From positions 1-64,000 of the forward strand of contig JAQFWX010000090.1 in assembly GCA_027605045.1 (NCBI GenBank): a stretch of DNA of 64,000 bases. Reading direction: 5' to 3'. The notes under the pieces are model-generated. The model did not search any database, had not been told where the DNA came from, and saw nothing but the letters and a program-made list of their open reading frames with translations. The translations under genes were made by a program, and so were the position numbers. This document shows positions 26,256 to 38,897 of this stretch, one piece after another; positions within the stretch are counted from its first letter, which is position 1; every line of letters starts with the position of its first letter. The stretch is from Phallus indusiatus (lineage: Eukaryota > Basidiomycota > Agaricomycetes > Phallales > Phallaceae).

Positions 26256-29200
26256 ATGGCTCTTTCGGCGGACGGCATAAAGATATCTGGTAACTACACA
26301 TTCATATTTTGATTTATCTCCTTTCTGATTCCTCTTGAATAAAAAGATGTTCGCTTGATCAATCCCCCGCCCTCGTGGAAAGATGATAAACTCGAAATAG
26401 AAATCAAGTATGGCAACGAAACGACAAACGATACACAAAGCGCGGTCGGGAAACGCGATAAAGACAACAAATTCATGATCTGGAACGAGCCCTTTATTTT
26501 GTATGTGGTATTATGACCTTTCGACTCTCATCTTACGTCGGTGATTTAGGGCTGGTGATATTGCTGACGACACTCGTTTGACATTTACTGTCCAGAAGAA
26601 GCGAGTTTTAAAGAACACCACATTCGGCTCGTGCGAATGCCAGGCCATTGACCTGCTCAAACAACAAGGCGATTCTGGTTTGTTATTTTACTGAAAATGC
26701 TGTCGTTAATCCTATATCTATATCATTTTTAAGGTCTATGCAAATTGGACGTCGTTGGAGAATGTCAATTGACATTCAACATCGAAAAAATATCTAAACT
26801 TGACGTCGTCTCGGGAGCAATTGAAAAAGCATCAATAAGATTAGGAAATTTATCGATTTCAAAGGCCCCAGCCGGGGTTGCTAATGCTATCAATTCTGTG
26901 GCAGAAGTCTATAATGATAATGAGGAGACCTGGATGTCATTTCTTGAGACATTCCAGACTTTTATGAAAGTGATGGATAGTGTTTCTGAGGTAGTTTCGT
27001 CAGCAAAGTATACCTTAATCCTGTTCTCAAGCTTTTCTAGGTAAACATATATGTTCAGGTGGCATGGAGTGTTCTATCCATTATCCCTAAGGTAAACGCA
27101 CAAGGCGCTTTTTTTCTCTTTGACACACATAGATTGATATTTTGCAAGACTATTATTGCGAAGAAGAACCGTGATGACAAAGTCAGACAGCTATGCGAAA
27201 AACTGAAGGATGTTTACGAATACATCATGGACGCGGAACGACTTTGGCAGCTTACTGCGACCCAGTCTACAGACAGCTTGAGGCCTACGACCCGCTGGTC
27301 TACGATGATTTCCACGTTGTGTCAACAAACCATTGAATGTGCACGTTTTATCAGAGCGTATGGTACCGAGAATACAGGTTGTGTCTTTTCTCGCGCAAAT
27401 CATGTCATCGTACAATCAAGTCTGATGTTTGAAAACTCTTAGCCAAGAACATAGTCAAGGCAATTGGTGGGAGCGTTGATGCCAAAATTCAAGCTTTCAA
27501 CGACAAACTCGATCACCTCATGAAGGTGATGACGGATTCGGCCACCCTTGAGACGGGTATTATAACACTTCGTGTCTCCGAAAAAATCGTTGAACAAGGT
27601 ATGTGAATCATCTTAAAGTTACGTTTTCATTGATTCATGACCTTGTTTTATAAGTTGAGCTTACATTGCTCGGAGAAATACCCTATGATTCTCGCGCTGG
27701 GTATTTCCCAGATAAAGAATGTTTACCGGGGACTCGACAAAGGCTGATTAGTGAGATATTTGAATGGGCCAATAACGACTCATCGACACAAATATTCGTG
27801 CTTAGTGGACCAGCGGGAATAGGGAAGTCGGCAATAGCACATACCATCGCTAAAATGTTCCAAAAACAGAATCGACTTGGGTCCATGTTCTGTTTCAATC
27901 GAAGCTACGCTGACAGGTGCAACCGTCTCTTCAGCACTATATCCCGCGACCTGGCTGACGGCGATATTGTGTGGCGAAAAGAATTGGTGAATGTGATCAG
28001 CAACAACTCCGCAGTTCGGAAGAAGGAGGATGTCAAAACGCAATTTGACGAACTCATTATCAAGCCCTCTAAAAACGTGGCAACTATTGGACCAGTGATT
28101 ATCGTCGTGGACGCTTTGGACGAAAGTGGAGATCGTAATGAACGGAAGAACATCCTGAATATCCTCCTCAAAAGATGGACCGAGCTTCCAAAAAATTATC
28201 GTTTGATTGTTACTACTCGTCCAGAACAAGACATTGAACTTCAGTGCCAAGATGCCAATGTTCAATGCATACGGATGGGCGGTATTGACGCAAAGGAAAC
28301 ACTTTCCGATATCCAAGCCTATGTCACCCATTGCCTTGCGCCGATATCGTCAACCTTGGACGAGATAAGCCGAGATTGGAGCAGCATACTAGCCGAACGC
28401 GCCGGGGGGTTTTTCCAGTGGGCTCAAACTGTTTGCCAATTCATTGATCCAAACATTAGGCATCCACGGATAATAAAGAATAGATGGAAAACTTGTATCT
28501 CAAGCTCTTCTTTGTCTTTATACGGACTATATCGTCAAATTATCTCAAATCAGTCGGAAGCTAAGGACGATGACTTTGTCGAGGACTTCAAGACGATCGT
28601 AGGCGCGATTATAACTGCGCGGGAACCCTTGTCGATAAATGCGCTACAAAATATTTTTGTTGATATTGAAGATATTGACTCATTACTCGCCCCATTCGGT
28701 TCCTTCTTTGTTGGAGTTCATGACCTATCGACCCCTGTGCGGCCTGTTCACACCTCTTTATTCGACTTTTTCATCTCCAAAAACAGCGCTGAAGAGTATT
28801 ATATCGACACGTCAGACCAAAGCTTGATGACGCTTGGTTGTCTCAATGTGATGGACCGGATGCTCTGTTTTAATATCTGTCAGTTCGAGACATCACACGT
28901 ACGAAATGAAGAGGTGTTCAATTTCAAAGCACGTGTCGAAAAAGCCATCCCGTTACACTTATCGTATTCATGTCGTTTTTGGTCCTTCCATCTCCAGTCG
29001 TCAGCTCATAGCGAGGAACTCGTTCGCGAAATCCGAAGATTGATGGACGATAATCTATTGTGTTATTTTGAGGCGCTCAGTTTATTAGGAGCGGTCGAGC
29101 GTGGTCGGGTAACAATGCGAGAAATAGAGAACTGGTGTAAAGTGGTGATCCTTTACTTGTTGCATATTCTATGGCTGAGTCAAGTGGATAGGATGCAGAT

Positions 29201-31679
29201 CGCGGCCTGGCTGAGGATGCAATGGATGCATGGTGGTTCGGTGTTGATTTTGGAGACGCGATGGAGGAGAGCACGCCACATGTTTATCTTTCTGCACTTG
29301 CTTTTACCCCTCGCGATTCATTCGTATCCCGAAAGTATCTCTCGAGATATCCCGGGCTCCTCACCTTTGATATCGGTCAACCCGTCGGTTCTTCACGCAA
29401 AACCGGATTCACGTACAAAAATCCCTACATGGGATTTGCCTTTTCTCCGAACGGCAGATATTACGCAGCTGGATCTCGTTCCACTCTTTATGTGTGGAAC
29501 TACGTAACAGGAGAGAACGAGGTCATTCATGAAGATAACCGAATTGGGAAAAAATGCAGTATCGTGTTCTCCTCTGATGATGAATCGGTTTACTATTGTG
29601 GTTGGAACGGCAATATCCTAGCATTAGAAATGGGGACAAAGGAAACAAGCGTGGAGAGTTATAGGGAGATAGCTGGTGCTGACTGTGAATTCTGCACAAT
29701 ATCTTCAGACGGGTGCTTTATAATATTGGTGATCGATAAGGAAACACTATTATGTGATCGAAAACGTCGTCGGGTCGTTAAACGCTTCCAGGGGTGGTAT
29801 TCTAATCCCGCGATTTCTCCCAACGGAGACTGGGTTGCTCTCTTTCGCCACGCGATTTCTCCTAAAGGAGACTGGCTTGGTGACTATCATCGTCACTCCG
29901 CAAAGCAGCTGTATATATGGAACACTAGAAAACAAACGCAGCATGTCGTGCCCTGCGATCTACGAGTGCATGAGAATGTCGTAGTACCCCCTCATTTTCC
30001 GGAGAAATTGGCACTCAGTGACAGCTACGTTGCCTTTCAAATAAATGCCACTACGTTAGAGATCTGGGATGTACGAACAAACACCAAAGTCATTCAAATT
30101 CGACACAAGAAGCGTATCTTTGACTTCTGCCTTTCCCCGGATGATCGATATATCCTTGTTATCTCCTACGGAATGTTCTCGATTCAAAGGGTGTCTACGG
30201 GAGAATTAATCAGTCGATCCTATAAAGACAATCTCATCCGTTGCTTAGGGTTCTCATATGATTCCAAATCAGTTGCGTTGTCCCCCAACAATGGCTCACT
30301 TGCAGTTCAACAATGGGATGAATCCATAGAACAGAGTCACACTGATTCTGAGGACGTGGACCCAATTTGGCTACGGGGTTCATATCTCATTCTTCGGTAC
30401 AACATTCACAAGGAGTATCATCTCCAAATCTCGGATATTACAACAACGAACACAATCATCTTTGAAACTGAACTCGAAGGCGACTTCGGACCCGTTAGTG
30501 TTTTTCCTGACGAGGAAAACGTGCGTGTTGCATATGTCAGTAGCAACGGACTCTGTCTCTGGGACGGTAAAGAAGGCGAAATCATTGTAGATGGATCAGT
30601 CCGTTCAATCATCGCACTTGTGTGTTCAGGCAGCTATCTTATTTATGGGCAAAAAAACACCATTACAATATGGGATAGTTGTACCCGCAAATTGGTTCGA
30701 GGTCCGATAGACTTGCCGTATGAACTGAAATCCCTTCTCTCCGTGCGAAGTACCAAGTTTATTGTCATTTATGGCGGTAAAGCGGAAGTTTGGGATTGCG
30801 AATCGGGTGACAGGTTAGGAGAAACATTTACATTCAAATCAGAGTATCGCTACTCAATTGTTTCTGCTAACGGAGAACATTTCATATTCATGTCAAAGAA
30901 CGGTGTCGATATATTGGATCTAACGGGAGCAAGAGTGAGCTCAATTCCATTCCCGTACCGTAATTCTGACAGGCAATTATCCCTCGATGGGAGATATATG
31001 TCATGGATTGATGACGGCGAAATCAAACTATTCGACATGGACACCGAAACATTACTCACTGTCCCATCGTTAGATCGACCAGTCTGGCGTGTTTGGCTCT
31101 CCGATGACTCAAAACGTATTATGATAGCGTACGGTGGGGATTTTTGGGAGCCCGAGTTCTTAGATATCTGGGACATACAATCTAAACACATGATCATCAA
31201 GGCAATCCCATGCCAGTCCCCTGGAGTAACAGGACATCTGATTTTGAACAAGAGGCGTCTGGTTGTATCGGTTGATCAGTGTTATGTCTGGGACTTGGAT
31301 ACGTATGAGGTGATATCTGCTCTGTACAATAATACTCCCCTAGTCGCCTCCGGAATTGAAGGGTAAGTTTCGTACCACTAATACTTAACATGATTCACTG
31401 AGAGAGACACTCAGAACATTGATGCCATTCAAGACGGAGACATTGGATTACGCATTAATGGCCTGGAAAAAGGCTTCGCTTCCCAGTTTTGCTAAGATGC
31501 ATCAGGGTTGGGTCCTTGGTTTGCAAGGCGAGCTTTTGTTTTGGGTTCCACCAAAGATGAGAAAGCAGTTATGGCTTCCATGCGTGATGCATATGCCATA
31601 TCGAAACATCCTAAAACCTAATTTCACCAATTTCGTACACGGTTCTGGCTGGACAAAATGTGAATGCGGAAATTGTTAA
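26256..31679 (+). CDS. NLR3: C2-like/NACHT/WD40 STAND protein, intact
   Basis: Predicted 1643 aa. Exons: 26256-26289, 26347-26500, 26550-26677, 26734-26990, 27041-27091, 27149-27377, 27443-27598, 27655-29141, 29192-31362, 31415-31679. Start ATG reads MALSADGIKIS, as in NLR5-like starts. Residues 1-105 are C2-like and 106-336 helical. The NACHT domain has P-loop GPAGIGKS (388-395), Walker B VIIVVDALDES (484-494) and TTRPE (523-527). Residues 833-1555 are WD40 repeats; blades end in motifs such as VWNYVTGE, IWDVRTNTK, IWDSCTRK and VWDLDTYE. The tail (1556-1643) carries GWVLGLQGELLFWVPPKMR. The family oligomerises on ligand binding; the ligand here is unknown. The intron at 29142 starts GTGGTG where paralogues have GTGGGT or GTGAGT. 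If it were not spliced, translation would shift frame and stop at 29507. Confidence 0.9.
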
Positions 31680-32350
31680 AGTTTAAAAAATTAATCAGAT
31701 ATAACTTGTACTAGTGCTAGAATTTTTTACACGTCTGTGCCGAACATTAAAATTTTCAAAGTTGAAAAAGCATATTATTCCAGCTTCAAACTGGGTCTGA
31801 AAGCACTGCGTACCGTGACGTACGCGGCGGGTGACGGCGCGAAAACGTTTCGCGATACAAACGTCTTTACTCAAATGTTTTTCTTCATAGATCACTTTAC
31901 TGAAGAGTTTTAAGCTGATAAAGTCAACAAACAGGATCAAAGAACCTACCTATTCTTGTTATTCCTGTAAGGCATTCCAAGATTTGCAGCGAGAAAAAAC
32001 ATAAACTCTCCGTTCGTATCCATTTGCGATTTGGATATATTCTTTACTAAAATATATATCATACTAGGATTCTGCCGTAGATTCATCAATCTCGACTACT
32101 AGGCCGCAGACTGTACAATCTAGAAGAATGCTTTTTAAGAAGAGTAGATGCAGGAAATGGTCGGTAGAGAGAAACTGTGTGTAAGTATAAATCAATGATG
32201 AAGATATTACTTAGATTGAGACATCTTTGCTTGATAGTCGGAGCAAGATCTATTGACAACAGCTATAATTTGAGAAAGCGAACATGAAAGGCATTTTCTT
32301 GTTATGAAGGAGGCGTGGTAGGATCTTCAACAGAGGGCGATGGTAGATGA
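31680..32350. other. Spacer after NLR3; its distal part recurs at the window end
   Basis: AT-rich sequence probably includes the NLR3 3' untranslated region. The stretch around 32085-32130 ('tcgactactaggccgcagac') reappears at 63965-63990 ('tcgactgctaggccgcagac'). The duplicated flank therefore continues beyond the right edge of the window. No gene is recognised. Confidence 0.45.
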
Positions 32351-32573
32351 GGAGAAGGGTAAGGCTTACGGATGTGTTCACTCCGTTTGAGAAGGTTATT
32401 CATGTTGGCTTGGTTTCAAAGCTCGCCCTGGTTCGATATCTCCATATGGAACTATATACAGCCTGCCAGGTCCGCGACTAGAGAGCGTACAAAGTCCGCA
32501 TCTGTTAGCTATGGATCAACAGCGAGCAAAGTTGGGAATTATAATCAAAGCGCGAACCCCTCTGCTGCAAAGT

Positions 32574-33720
32574 CTAAAAGTCCAACACTCCTATTATACC
32601 GGTACCGCCGGTATCATCAGCGATGTCGCTGTGTGCTAAAATCTGGAGTGTTCCGTTGTCAAGTCTGCCCAGACCGGTGTATATTACAAGGTATGGACCG
32701 GGCAATGGACATGCCGGGCAGCGTCTCGTATCGTCTTTCCTCGACTACCGTCGGTATCTCTGTTCAACAAGTAGTCAATAAGCGGAGCTCTGTCAACCCT
32801 CGGCCCAGCGCTGGCAACCCTGTACAAGATACAACAAGCACACTGTCAGTTCCGTCTTCTTCATCTTTCTTTTTATCGTACGCCGAAGAGATTCTCGGAC
32901 TAGTAGATGAAGCACATGAGGGAAGAAGCAGGTCGTTACTGTTACTAGTACCACCCATCAACGTATCGACATTTACCAACATCTTTCCCCACAAGCTCAA
33001 CTAGAGCAAATCTCGTTCCGGTTCTGAAACCACAAACATCTGTGGGTAGTTGTAATTCTCTGTTTGTACAGAGCCTTTTCTCAGCAGGTCGACACATTAT
33101 GTAGGTGATCGATTTTCACATGTTGCATGGTCAGTTCCGATTCCTTGAAGCTTTCTCAAGATAACGTTCCGGCTCACATTCTTGGCTTTTGATTCTATCC
33201 AGATGTGGACCTTGTCTTTTTTATAGCTCTGACTTTTGAGCAGCTTTCGAATCAATACTCGAATGTCAATTTCCTACGATGCCACGTAATGTTGGCAGAC
33301 ATTTCGAGAGAATACAGTGGAACGGCTATGCGAGTGTACGATATATGTAGTTTATTTCGGGCCGTCTTTACTCACTCGATCTTTCTGTTCATGTTTTAGT
33401 CAGGCCTACATTTGTGTTTCTGAAGGGGTCTACGAAATTTTTATCGAACAAGAGGTGCCGACGCAAGGTGAGATTGTGCTCTTTTTGTCCCATGAGTAAT
33501 ACTGAGTCTACTCCCATTTCTTCATAATCAGATGTTTCGCACAACTGTGACTCACAATTCTCAACTACTGAAAGCGCAACCGTGTCCTCGGGTAGGCTCA
33601 TCTTCGATTTCATCGACGACCGTAGCACCATCGAACCATCTCCACAAAAGCCCTTCAGCCCTTGTAACCCATTCGGGCTGTCGATGCAGTAATTGAAGGA
33701 TACATTTTGGCATGCTATCT
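32574..33720 (-). CDS. Possible small multi-exon gene, unknown product
   Basis: Tentative. On the minus strand an ATG at 32982 begins a 90-codon frame if introns 32843-32760 and 32687-32636 are removed. The exons 32982-32844, 32759-32688 and 32635-32574 total 273 nt and end at TAG. The product would be low-complexity and acidic, with KKKDEEDG, and I recognise no domain. A further open minus-strand segment at 33720-33389 (with SKMSLPEDTVALSVVENCE) may be an upstream exon of the same gene. The plus strand also has a 210-codon open frame (32372-33004) over the same bases. That alternative is rich in Ser, Arg and Tyr and also matches nothing I know. Neither model has a second copy here to support it. 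Confidence 0.25.
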
Positions 33721-33754
33721 GTCTTCTTTGTAGAAACTGTTCACGTGAGAATGT

Positions 33755-33798
33755 ATGTATGTATTTACACGATGGACCTGGTGTGTAGATACATACAT
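33755..33798. repeat. Small inverted repeat (hairpin)
   Basis: 'atgtatgtatttacac' and 'gtgtgtagatacatacat' are near-perfect reverse complements separated by 'gatggacctg'. The stem is about 16 bp with one mismatch. It could be a remnant of a miniature element or chance in AT-rich DNA. Confidence 0.5.
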
Positions 33799-33986
33799 TG
33801 CTTGCTCCCAGATTCTCGTGCATCTGCCGTCGGCTTTTATCACTCGGAATTCGGGGTGGGGCTACTAACCATCAATATTGGTAGAACTGAAGCTTTAACG
33901 GTACATTCACGAGGCAAATACTATGTACTATCTCAACTTTTGAAGTTACCTCCTCCCACTTCCATCGCCTCAAATCTAAATAGACT

Positions 33987-34607
33987 TTACATAAAACATC
34001 TGAACAAATAGAGTAATAAAAAGATTCTCACCTGTGTTTTTAGCTGCGAGCTCCACAATCCGGAGATGGGGGCGCTCGGACCATCACTCTTGTGAAGTGG
34101 TTTACATGTAAACCAATACCCCAGATCATATGCATAAGCGGGCCAATCTTTGGGTGGTCGAGCAATATAAGTTTGGGCTTCTTCGCAAATCGACGTTATA
34201 CTGACTGAAGTGGAACAGACTTGCTGAAGGAACGTGGGATCAGGACGACAAGAAGATATATTATGGTGTTGGTGTCTATGTGAGGAGAAGAATCGGATCC
34301 AGCTCTTGAATTTGTGGCGTCCCGGGTCTAAATTAAGGATACAGCCACGACCAACATCAGACATTGTTTGAGGGTCTATGGAAAGCCACCGCCGGTAGAA
34401 TTTTTGACAAGATTTACATTCTGCGATTTGAAAACGTGTGCTAGTATGCAGTGATGGTTCAATGTGACATTTGCGACCAGGAAGCTTCAGTGAGAGAGAT
34501 AGGTCGCAGAGCTGGAGAAGTGAGAGTAACAAGCTTGGTGTTTGTACCAATTTCGCTGAATGATGGGATTGCATCCTTGTTCGATTTTGCTGAAACAGAA
34601 GATACAA
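33987..34607 (-). pseudogene. Open frame shared with a broken copy at 61.8-62.2 kb
   Basis: A 206-codon minus-strand frame reads AKLVQTPSLLLSLLQLCDLS, then FQIAECKSCQKFYRRWLS, then QTMSDVGRGCI. The second copy (62223-61845) keeps AKLVKTPSLLLSLLQLCDLS, FQIVECKSGQKFYRLWLS and RTMSDGGRGRGC, but in two different frames. DNA similarity alone is high, and the plus strand (34451-34756) is also partly open, so coding is not proven. There is no ATG of clear quality and no known domain. It may be part of a decayed gene in the duplicated flank. Confidence 0.3.
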
Positions 34608-36645
34608 TTTCAGATTGGAGGAATTGCGGCTGTACAGGCAGCTTTGATAGTCTTCGTCTTCTCCGAGTTACCATCTGCAAACAGGGCGTTGACAAAACTT
34701 GGCAAATGGCAGTACAACGCTGGTACCCATCTCAAGGGTTAAACGAATCGCCTTGAGAGTACCGTGTATCTTGCGGTATGGTCATTCGTTGACAATCCGA
34801 AGGCCACCTTTTGAGGAGGCTGCCGTATGTTCTGCTGTGCAGCGACAGGGAAACGCCTTGGGATGATCGGACATAAATGAGCATCTCTGGGACGAGTAAA
34901 TACAAAAAAGAAGTAATATACCGCTTTGTTGGCACTAACTCAAGACAAGAAATGCGCCTTAATCACCAAAACATCGTGCGGGAGGCTGTCGTCAATCCAT
35001 TCGGCGACACAACCCCGATTAGTGTTGTATAGTGAACCGTATGATAGATTTGAAAGACTCCTATTGATTAAAACATGGCACGATGGCAACGAGTCAAAGT
35101 GATCTACCAGCCTACCGTGACTAGACTAGCCGGCCAACGCTAAGTCAGACTTAGTTCGTGATTCCAACGCACTTCGGAGTAATATTTGGTGTTATTTTCC
35201 GATGCTTGATGGATTAGCTTGAATTTTTCCGACGAAAACGCGTCTGATTTGATGTGAGAGATTATGATTGTGTGGAAACACTTGTGGCGGGTACGGGCTC
35301 TGAATCCGGAGATTTAGAAGTCGGTGTGGCCTCCAACACGCGTATAGAGGTTTGTATTGCATAAAAGAACCGATGAAGATTTGGTGAAAATAAACAAGAG
35401 AACGATTACGAGCTAAGGTTGATCCGATCCAAGATGCTCTGACGCGTCTTCCCAAATCTTGATCGCGGCAGCGTGCAGTGTCCACTCTATGCCTTTTATT
35501 GCCCTGTATCGTCATACAGAACGTTATAATCCAAACCAGACATGAAGTAATAACGTCCTTTTAAACGAAACTATAGAAAAGCATTCGTTGAGCAATGAAG
35601 AAAAGATGTGCATGGGGAGAGGAAGAGAGGGGATAGCTGACGGAAAGAGTACCGCTTGAGATTTACCGGGTCCGTATATGCACCAAAATAACGTCGATAC
35701 TCTCCAGAACTAGAACGAAGAATGCCGCAGGTTTCGTCGAAACCTGTTGTATGAATCCGGGGGAATTGAGGGTTGTCGGGGCCCTACCAAGTACAGTCTC
35801 AAGACTACGCTCGTCCTTGATAAACTTTGCGGTAACAGAGGTTTCAAAATAGCCTGTTAATCTATCTCGCTTCTGTTCAGACTTTGAGGTAATCGATGTA
35901 TGCTTTGCCCTCTTCGTCGGTCATGGCCATCATGCCTGCCCATGCCTAGACGGCTGCATTGATCAGGTCCGGTGTGATTTCCAACCATAACGAAAACGAG
36001 GGCGTCGTGCGGAGCCAGAAGTGCCGGCCTTGACAAGCATGGATCCGCGTTACGTTATAGCGGCGGGTTTCTTTACAACTTGCAAGACTCCGCTGATGCA
36101 TAATTGAGAGGGCGCCCTAATTGGGGTATGGTGTGGCATAGCGCGCGCGGTGTCCGTGTCGCTGTGGATAAGAAACTAGATGCTTAGTCGCTTGGGAAAC
36201 TCTCCGTGATGTTGATCCGGCAGTTGAGGATGATCGTCGTTGCAGAGACCATCGTAAACTTCGTTGGCTAGGCTGGACCCGAACGAGATGCATTGATGGC
36301 CGAGATCAGATCATTACCGTTCGCCGTTCAATCTCCCATAGCCAAAGGATGATACTCGCCAGCTGTTGTAGAGTGGCCCCATCACGGAAAAGAATTTGAA
36401 TCAAGATAGAGGCGAGTCAAAGTGTATTTGTTGAGTTCGCTTGAAGCCGACGGTATATCGAAAGGAAAGGGGAAAGAATGTATCGCATGAGAGATAATAT
36501 AGGGATTGAGTGAATCGGAACTAAGAGACGAAACGGAATTTGTGCGCTTGAGTAACAGAGTTACTGTCGCTACAGGCTGCTGCCAGACGACTTGTTCGTC
36601 CCACTGGTGATATTCCGACATTCGCTTAGGGATATTCTGCCGCAA
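34290..36645. repeat. Repeat block E, copy upstream of NLR4
   Basis: Segment 34290-35640 matches 61880-63240, and 36040-36640 matches 61320-61860. The two segments therefore lie in opposite order in the two copies, as expected if tandem units were cut at different points. Within the first segment, 35440-35640 belongs to the family also found at 3340-3490, 12540-12650, 24740-24900 and 52530-52700. Segment 34750-34930 contains the 'tgttctgctgtgcagcgacag' module related to 3810-3900. The gap upstream of NLR4 is thus mostly different from those upstream of NLR1, NLR3 and NLR5. Confidence 0.5.
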
Positions 36646-36649
36646 TTAA

Positions 36650-38897
36650 TCTGTGATATTACTAGTGGGATCCATTTTAAGTTTGAAAAAGTATGCGTCT
36701 TACAATATAACTCTAACGCTAGCTCGGGTGTAATTATCTTTTGGAGACCGAGATCTCTTCTTTCGTTGTATCCTTGTCGTTCTTTGCTTCGTAAGTATGA
36801 TATTCTACCATGCTAGATCTCCGTTACAGCGGCACGTCTATAGGATTAAAAAATCCGAAATGAGAAATCAACCATCGTCGAATGAATTATCAAATTCACA
36901 GATCTATTTGACGAATGTTTGACGAGCCTTCAGTGAAACCCACAAATTACCTTTTCGTCAGGAACAAACATTGGAGGTTTGAAAAACAGAGGAATATCAA
37001 GAATAACGCACGCACTTTTCAACATGTTGAGCAAAAAAGTCGCTGCCTCTTGCAGTTTTGCGCACGAGCACGAAAATAAAAGCCCAGCTTGATTCTTGAC
37101 TGCGGATTTTAGTCCGATTTGATTGACATAGAAGTCTAATGACAAAAATGCGAACATCAATGTAGTATCAACTCAGAGAAACAGAGCAAGTTGGTTTACT
37201 TTTGTTCGCTCAAATATTAGCTTGAGGAAACGCGATGGCCGCGGTTGGCCTCGGAGATTGGACGGTGTCGGACTGATGATGTAATCCGTTCAAACAACGT
37301 CGCTCGTACTCCCTCCATTCATTGATTCATCAAGTTCTACATGTACTGTTCAGAGAACTCTTATTTGGGTTTTGTTAGGTTTATCCCCCTTTATTCTTAG
37401 TGTTTGTTACAATCTGATTTTCTTTAGCAGATGGAAATGGATTTCGAACCTCGGTCACAAAACACCAGAGTTTACCAAGAATTTACGTTGGTTTCGAAGC
37501 AAAGAAAATTAATCGCCTTTTCTTTGTACAATAAGAATCTACGGGGAAGAACCTATGGAGAAACGCGTCCCCTTACGCATAGTTATTCAAGGTACACTAC
37601 GTGTGTTTCGTAACGCGACGGCTTCAGAACTCGAAAGTAATTGCTTTGTAGAATTATTCATTATGCAAATCGGTCACACTCCCGCGCGATTCTATCTGAA
37701 ACTTGCAAACGGACTTTTTACCGATGCATGTGTCCATTTATGGAACCGCTAGCGACATCGTGGCCCGCCATTAGAACAAACTTCCAAAAGGCGGTACCTT
37801 TTCAAACTTCTCTAAGATGATAATGACGAACAGCCGTTACGTCCCGTAATCATCTGGTGGTACCACTTGATTGCTGGAACCGTGAGCGTGAGCGCTGAGA
37901 GAATTAAGCTACGATAATTCGGGAGTGTAAAGTTTACCTGTGCGCTATCCTTTTTTTCTTTTTCTTTTTGAAATACTTATATAATAAAACCTTATCACAC
38001 AGAGCTTCTCCATTGAATACATTTTTTTTTCGAGAGATCCTCATAATACGATCTAATTCTCACATCTCAATTGTATGTGCTATGCACGAAAAGCTGTTCC
38101 AAATATCACGCTCACCACACAAGTCGAATTTCCTCAAGACAACCTCACATCAGCTCTAAATTTACGTCATCGCCATATAATCTGGTTTCTCGGGACCAGT
38201 ACGGAAAGATGGTACTTTTCAGCTACGAAAACGTGAGACGTTTCAGAATCCCGTCTTTCAATAGACGAGGGGTGTTACCTACCTTCGTTGCAGGAAGTGG
38301 AACGGGTTTATAAATTGACCAGTGTTATTTGAGTAAGCGGTCCAACCTTCAACATACCTCTCAACACATTTATAAATGATTTTGCGACTCTTCATGCGAC
38401 CTCAAGTACAGCATGTCACACAGCCAAAAATCTATCTTTTCTTAGCAGATCATGTTAGCGATGAGATGATTTTTGAAAGTCTAAAGGGAAGTCCTGTCAG
38501 CGCGCACGTTGAGATGGCAGCTCAGGATCTATAGTACCGCTTACGTTGGTGACACCATTCTCACAGCCTCTTCCACTAAAACCGTATGATGTTCACTTCA
38601 ACATCTCCTTGTCCGGTCCACTTACAAATGCTCTAATTCGAAGCAACTTTTTGGTGACTCTAGTGGCTTGCCGAAACACACGGCGACAGGAACCTTTTCC
38701 CTTCAGCACCGCTGGAATTGACGTATGGCAAAACGTCTGACGGGCTTTGAAATTTGAAATCAGATTAATAAGGCAGTGAAAGACATGAAATGAGATTATA
38801 AGGTCCACACCCCCTACGTGAATCCCCCACGAAGTAACACTGTAAGTAATTTCCTGTGGCGTATATTTCACTATGAGCGCTGACCATATTAGACTTA
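36650..38897. other. No gene recognised upstream of NLR4
   Basis: Only short open frames are present, on both strands, without recognisable motifs. I found no matching segment elsewhere in the window. The NLR4 promoter should lie at the right end, but no core element is convincing. Confidence 0.45.

Noticed and set aside
27780..28331. Long antisense open frames over the NACHT exons (also 7077-7583, 40955-41482 and 56231-56698)
   Set aside because: They recur because the sense strand is conserved between paralogues; the translated antisense products have no motif. They are shadow frames.
27666..29507. A single 613-codon NACHT protein at NLR3 ending at 29507
   Set aside because: The last ~120 codons run through an intron and the WD40 exon in the wrong frame; the conserved acceptor at 29191 restores the family frame.
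37968..38313. Short overlapping plus-strand open frames
   Set aside because: Low-complexity AT-rich sequence, no motif, no paralogue and no sensible splice structure.
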